The notes beneath the pieces were generated by a model. That model searched no databases and was not told the DNA's origin. It was given only the letters and a program-made list of their open reading frames with translations. A stretch of DNA of 64,000 bases, from contig WUAI01000014.1 in the NCBI GenBank assembly GCA_009827225.1, positions 1 to 64,000 on the forward strand, in the 5' to 3' direction. The translations under genes were made by a program, and so were the position numbers. Positions 60,246 to 64,000 of the stretch are shown piece by piece; position 1 is the stretch's first letter; each line of letters opens with the position of its first letter. Source of the stretch: Flavobacteriaceae bacterium. Lineage in GTDB: Bacteria > Bacteroidota > Bacteroidia > Flavobacteriales > Flavobacteriaceae.

Positions 60246-60974
60246 TTAATTACCGTCCTGATACACTTTAGAAAGTGTCTCCTTCTGACGTTGGTAAGTG
60301 GATTTCCCTTCATTAATACTATTCTCCAATTTATCCAGATTAAGCTCTACTCTTTTAATGGAAGCTGCTTTCTCATCATACTGCGCCTGAGTTATTTCCC
60401 CCTTCTCCAACATAGTACTGATCTTCTCCTTGGCTGCGGCGACTCTCAATCTGCCATTCTTAACCATTTCTTCTTTGGCAGTAAGTTGGTCGGTTTTCTT
60501 ATCGATATTAGCTTGTGCGTCAGATACTCTCTTCTTACCCCAGTCCTTGCCTTTCAATTTTGCCTCGTCTTTAACGGCTTCGCCTCGGGTGACTCCGTCT
60601 TTCATTTCGTTCTTAACGCCGTCCTTGGCATCTTTTACTTCTGCCTCGGCGTCGCTTTTGGCATTACCTACTGCCTCCTCCATCTCATCTTTAATTTCCT
60701 TCACCTCTTCTTCGGAACCAGCTTGTTTGAGCTTCGCCTCATATTCTGCCTTAGTAGCTTCGGCATCAGAGGTGAGTGTATTCACCTCGTCCTTGGCATC
60801 TTCCTTCATTTTATCTGCCCGGTCTTTGGCATCCTTCTTTACGTCCTGACCATCTTTCTTGATCTGCTCGACCTTGGCGTCGGCCTCTTTTTTGGGTGTC
60901 TTAATATCTTGTCCACTCACCGTAATGCTACAAGCACAGAAGACAAGTGTTATAAGGGTTGCTATTCTTTTCAT
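60246..60974 (-). CDS. Lys/Glu/Asp-rich exported coiled-coil protein
   Basis: A 242-residue protein. Signal peptide (RIATLITLVFCACSITVSGQ); a lipobox is not obvious. The mature part is a near-continuous helix rich in Lys, Glu, Asp and Ala (DVKKDAKDRADKMKEDAKDEVNTLTSDAE), with 11-residue repeats of the LEA/apolipoprotein type. The C-terminal third (KISTMLEKGEITQAQYDEK) is a different helical segment. The composition suggests a disordered or amphipathic stress-related protein. It lies 16 nt downstream of a small acidic lipoprotein gene and is probably co-transcribed with it. Confidence 0.7.
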   Translation of the reverse strand: MKRIATLITLVFCACSITVSGQDIKTPKKEADAKVEQIKKDGQDVKKDAKDRADKMKEDAKDEVNTLTSDAEATKAEYEAKLKQAGSEEEVKEIKDEMEEAVGNAKSDAEAEVKDAKDGVKNEMKDGVTRGEAVKDEAKLKGKDWGKKRVSDAQANIDKKTDQLTAKEEMVKNGRLRVAAAKEKISTMLEKGEITQAQYDEKAASIKRVELNLDKLENSINEGKSTYQRQKETLSKVYQDGN

Positions 60975-60990
60975 ATTTATTATTTTATGG

Positions 60991-61194
60991 TTAAATACTG
61001 TCTAATTCACTTAAAGATTCTTCGAGTTCCTCAGCTTCCTGATTAATTTTTTCCGTAATTTCTTCAGCTTCAGCTTCAACAGCTTCCACTTGTTCGATTA
61101 CAGCTTTGGTCTCTTCTTCTTCTTTTTTTGTGTCTCGACAGGAAACCATTCCTATCATCAACATTATCAATAAGATCCTAGATAAATTTTTCAT
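60991..61194 (-). CDS. Small acidic lipoprotein
   Basis: A 67-residue protein: signal peptide with lipobox MVSC (Cys19), then a Glu-rich mature part of 48 residues (KKEEEETKAVIEQVEAVEAE and so on) that should form one charged helix. It resembles the next gene in composition, so both may act together in the envelope. No function can be named. Divergent from pheT. Confidence 0.65.
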   Translation of the reverse strand: MKNLSRILLIMLMIGMVSCRDTKKEEEETKAVIEQVEAVEAEAEEITEKINQEAEELEESLSELDSI

Positions 61195-61247
61195 TGATTT
61201 GGTGTTTAAATTCGTTCGATTTTAAAAGTACGAAATATGACCCATTA

Positions 61248-61278
61248 TTTGAATGCTTGAACCATTATTTTATCTTTG
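61248..61278 (+). promoter_or_regulatory. Promoter of pheT
   Basis: TTTG (61248-61251) is followed after 19 nt by TATCTTTG (61271-61278), an exact Bacteroidota -33/-7 promoter. The start would be near 61284, 16 nt before the pheT ATG. It is the clearest promoter in the window. Confidence 0.75.
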
Positions 61279-61299
61279 TACGCTTAAATTGCCACTCGC

Positions 61300-63726
61300 A
61301 TGAAGATTTCCTACAACTGGATAAAACAATTCATAAATCTCGATTGGGACGCCACCAAAACCGGAGAACTATTGACCGATTTAGGTCTTGAAATCGAAGG
61401 TATTGAATCCTTTTGCTCTGTCAAAGGTGGACTTGATGGTGTGGTAGTTGGCGAAGTTGTGGCGTGTAAAGCACATCCTAATGCGGATCGTCTCAAATTG
61501 ACCGAAGTAAATATTGGTGCTGATGAAAATGTTCAAATTGTTTGTGGAGCACCCAATGTAGCAAAAGGCCAGAAGGTTCCTGTGGCAACCATAGGCACGA
61601 CGCTTTATGATCAGGAAGGGAATCCCTGGCAGATTAAAAAAGGAAAGATCCGTGGCGAAGTAAGCATGGGTATGATCTGTGCTGAAGATGAACTCGGTTT
61701 GGGAACCTCGCACGATGGTATCATGGTGCTAGATGATTCACTTAAACCCGGTACTACCGCCTCAGAAGTATTTGAAATAGAAAACGATCATATATTCGAA
61801 ATCGGACTCACACCCAATCGTGCCGATGCGATGAGTCACCTTGGTGTAGCCCGGGATCTAAGAGCCGGCCTGCTTCAGCAGGAATTATCACTGGAACTCA
61901 TTACCCCTTCTACAAGTAATTTCCGGGTAGATAACCGCGCATTAAAAATTGATGTAAATGTTGACAATAACGAATTAGCTCCTCGTTACTGCGGCGTTAC
62001 CATCAGCGGTTTGAAAGTGGAGGATTCTCCGGCATGGATCCAGAACCGATTAAAATCAATTGGACTTACCCCTATCAATAATCTGGTCGATATTACCAAT
62101 TACGTACTTCATGAACTGGGTCAGCCTTTACATGCTTTCGATGCAGTAAAGATTGCCGGAAATACAGTGAACGTAAAAACACTTCCCGCAGGAACCAAGT
62201 TTACGACCCTGGATGGTATAGAACGTGAACTTCATGAGGAAGATCTGATGATCTGCGATGGCGAAAAACCGATGTGTATCGCCGGGGTGTTCGGTGGAGA
62301 GTATAGTGGGGTGACCAATGAAACCACGAGCATTTTCCTCGAAAGTGCTTATTTCAATCCGGTTAGCGTTCGCAAAACCGCTAAAAGACATGGATTGAAC
62401 ACCGATGCCTCTTTCCGTTTTGAACGAGGTATCGACCCTAACATTACGGAATATGCGCTCATGCGTGCCGCTGTGATGATGGTTGAAATTGCCGGAGGAG
62501 AAATAACGAGCGATATCACTGATATTTATCCCAAAAAGATCGAAGATCATCAGGTAGTGCTGAATTTCGAGAATGCCACACAACTAATCGGGCAAGAAAT
62601 TCCTCGAGAAACCATCAAGCAAATACTGACCTCTCTTGAAATCAAAATACAAAATGTGACCGAGTCAGGGATTGGGATGACCATTCCTGCGTACCGAAAT
62701 GACGTGACCCGGGAGGCTGATGTTATTGAGGAAATTCTTCGGGTTTATGGATACAACAATATCGATTTCACAACCAAGTTGAACGCATCTATCGCTTCTA
62801 CCGCTGCCACCGAAGATTACGTGGTTCGCAATAAAGTAAGTGATCTATTAACGGCAAGAGGCTTTCACGAAATGATGGCCAATTCGCTGACCAGCCCGGA
62901 TTATACGCAACTTTCAGAACACTTGAAACAGGAACATGAAATTTCAATGCTGAACCCTTTGAGTTCTGATTTGGAAGTGATGAGACAGTCGATGTTATTT
63001 GGAGGATTAGAATCCCTTAGTTATAATATCAATCGGAAAATGCCGAATGTGAAATTCTTTGAGTTCGGTAAGACCTATCATAATTATCCTGACGGCAGAG
63101 AGGAGAAAAAACATCTGAGTTTGATCATTTCAGGAAATAAAACCGAAAACAGTTGGACACAATCCGGAACCAAAAGCGACTTCTTCTATGGGAAAGGAGT
63201 GATCATGGCTTTGTTGGAGCGTCTCGGAATTACAGATTGGACTGAGGCCGGACTCAAGAATGATATTTTCAGTGAAGGAATCGGTCTGCGAAAAAATAAG
63301 CAAACCCTTGTGGAATATGGTGTTGTGAATTCAAAAATCATCAAAAGTTTTGACATTACTACGGAAGTACTATTTGCAGATTTCAATTGGGATGTAATCC
63401 TGGAAATAATCACTGCCGAGAATTTCATCATGGCTCCTATTCCAAAATTCCCGAAAGTAAAACGGGACTTCGCCCTCTTGTTAGACGATTCAGTTACATT
63501 CGATACTTTGAAAACAGCTGCATTTCAAACCGAAAAACAACTGTTGAAAGAAGTTTCACTCTTTGATGTGTATACAGGAAAAACCCTCCCGAAGGGAAAG
63601 AAAAGCTATGCTTTGAGTTTCACTATTCAGGATGAGAAGAAAACCCTTACCGACAAACAGATCGATAAGATCATGAACAAATTACAGCAGCGTTTCGAGA
63701 AAGATTTTGGAGCAGAACTGCGATAA
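61300..63726 (+). CDS. pheT: Phenylalanine-tRNA ligase beta subunit
   Basis: An 808-residue beta subunit of the alpha2beta2 synthetase that charges tRNA-Phe. Starts MKISYNWIKQFINLDW. The tRNA-binding EMAP-like domain (about 40-150) shows VVGEVVACKAHPNADRLKLTEV and IVCGAPNVAKGQKVPVA. B3/B4 editing domain: YCGVTISGLKVEDSPAWIQNRL, LVDITNYVLHELGQPLHAFD and FLESAYFNPVSVRKTAKRHGLNTDASFRFERG. B5 follows (YGYNNIDF region), and the ferredoxin-fold anticodon-binding domain ends the protein (FPKVKRDFALLLDDS ... SYALSFTIQDEKKTLTDKQI). Full length. A strong promoter lies upstream. Confidence 0.97.
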   Translation: MKISYNWIKQFINLDWDATKTGELLTDLGLEIEGIESFCSVKGGLDGVVVGEVVACKAHPNADRLKLTEVNIGADENVQIVCGAPNVAKGQKVPVATIGTTLYDQEGNPWQIKKGKIRGEVSMGMICAEDELGLGTSHDGIMVLDDSLKPGTTASEVFEIENDHIFEIGLTPNRADAMSHLGVARDLRAGLLQQELSLELITPSTSNFRVDNRALKIDVNVDNNELAPRYCGVTISGLKVEDSPAWIQNRLKSIGLTPINNLVDITNYVLHELGQPLHAFDAVKIAGNTVNVKTLPAGTKFTTLDGIERELHEEDLMICDGEKPMCIAGVFGGEYSGVTNETTSIFLESAYFNPVSVRKTAKRHGLNTDASFRFERGIDPNITEYALMRAAVMMVEIAGGEITSDITDIYPKKIEDHQVVLNFENATQLIGQEIPRETIKQILTSLEIKIQNVTESGIGMTIPAYRNDVTREADVIEEILRVYGYNNIDFTTKLNASIASTAATEDYVVRNKVSDLLTARGFHEMMANSLTSPDYTQLSEHLKQEHEISMLNPLSSDLEVMRQSMLFGGLESLSYNINRKMPNVKFFEFGKTYHNYPDGREEKKHLSLIISGNKTENSWTQSGTKSDFFYGKGVIMALLERLGITDWTEAGLKNDIFSEGIGLRKNKQTLVEYGVVNSKIIKSFDITTEVLFADFNWDVILEIITAENFIMAPIPKFPKVKRDFALLLDDSVTFDTLKTAAFQTEKQLLKEVSLFDVYTGKTLPKGKKSYALSFTIQDEKKTLTDKQIDKIMNKLQQRFEKDFGAELR

Positions 63727-63746
63727 GGTCTGGGAATGTTAAAATC

Positions 63747-63777
63747 TTGCCTCTCTAAGGTCTAGTGATTATTTTTA
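63747..63777 (+). promoter_or_regulatory. Candidate promoter of the last gene
   Basis: TTG (63747-63749) followed after 20 nt by TATTTTTA (63770-63777), a 7/8 match to the Bacteroidota -7 box, 16 nt before the ATG at 63793. Confidence 0.4.
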
Positions 63778-63792
63778 AGCAAAAATATCGCT

Positions 63793-64000
63793 ATGTTTCT
63801 AAAGACCAATATTGAAGAACGCCTGGTAAGATTACGAGACCGTCGGATTTCTTCGGAAGCAATTCTTGAAGAAATTCATGAGATTCTAAATCAGAATGAA
63901 GTTGAACGCCAGGAGATTAAAGAAAGACTGAACGGTCGAAACAACGACATAACCAATTACTTTTCCATAGATCATTTAGAAGCTTCCCGAATTTTCCATT
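63793..64000 (+). CDS. Unidentified gene, cut by the window end
   Basis: An ATG at 63793 opens a frame of 69 codons that runs off the window: MFLKTNIEERLVRLRDRRIS, then a charged helix (EEIHEILNQNEVERQEIKERL) and DITNYFSIDHLEASRIF. It follows a plausible promoter. The visible part is helical and highly charged with no recognisable domain, so no product can be named. Confidence 0.5.
   Translation, partial: MFLKTNIEERLVRLRDRRISSEAILEEIHEILNQNEVERQEIKERLNGRNNDITNYFSIDHLEASRIFH

Noticed and set aside
60201-61046. A 281-codon open frame on the plus strand opposite the charged exported protein genes
   Set aside because: It mirrors a Lys/Glu/Asp-rich gene, whose codon bias leaves the antisense frame open; its translation is low-complexity hydrophobic and has no start context.

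Overview
The window looks like the chromosome of a marine-type Flavobacteriaceae (Bacteroidota). It is AT-rich. Several secreted proteins end in type IX secretion (T9SS) sorting domains. Promoters that can be read follow the Bacteroidota TTTG/TTG - 17-23 nt - TAnnTTTG pattern, the clearest upstream of pheT. There are many Cys lipoproteins, and a menaquinone gene (menA) sits at the left edge. No tRNA, rRNA, CRISPR array, insertion sequence or integrase was seen, and no gene-free stretch exceeds about 210 bp.

Left flank (1-7.9 kb): housekeeping and envelope genes. These are menA, a 930-residue T9SS-exported beta-propeller protein, a DoxX membrane protein, DNA polymerase III delta (holA), a stand-alone HsdR-N-like protein, a family 2 glycosyltransferase and an OmpA-type lipoprotein. 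A bidirectional terminator at 7916-7942 closes this part.

Centre (7.9-38 kb): a complete extracellular contractile injection system (eCIS, Afp/PVC/MAC/AlgoCIS superfamily) on the minus strand. It is read from about 37 kb towards 8 kb as one almost gapless array. In transcription order it holds: an atypical LuxR-type regulator; a promoter region with two 10-bp direct repeats one helical turn apart; a DUF4255/Afp16-like cap protein; an unknown protein; one sheath protein; two tube proteins; a 56-residue DUF5908 protein; a LysM/Afp7 protein; a VgrG/Afp8 spike; a PAAR tip; gp25/Afp9; two large baseplate proteins (Afp11 and Afp12); a tape-measure protein; two Ala-rich coiled-coil proteins; an unknown protein; an AAA+ ATPase (Afp15); and a 193-residue unknown. 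The 3' end is a payload module: a GH25 muramidase lipoprotein, a putative HExxH metallopeptidase, a putative RNase A-like (CdiA-CT type) toxin, a SAM methyltransferase, and a DUF4157 'eCIS core' protein with a long C-terminal extension. Three payload candidates share an N-terminal basic leader followed by L-x-D-N-R ... V-[VI]-Q, probably a loading signal. No fibre gene, toxin immunity gene, terminase, portal, capsid or T6SS membrane complex was recognised.

Right flank (38.2-64 kb): ordinary chromosome. It holds a Sua5/YciO/YrdC threonylcarbamoyl-AMP synthase, an alpha/beta hydrolase lipoprotein, a UvrD/PcrA helicase with a TTG start, an M20D amidohydrolase followed directly by an FMN-binding glutamate-synthase-like protein, and a LytS/LytTR two-component pair behind a T9SS protein. 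After these come a small membrane protein, an M1 aminopeptidase, recG, a two-gene module (helix-hairpin-helix protein plus Cys-rich protein), a leucine-rich-repeat lipoprotein, a DUF2911/TPR protein, a TlpA-type lipoprotein and two charged exported coiled-coil proteins. pheT and the start of an unknown gene end the window.
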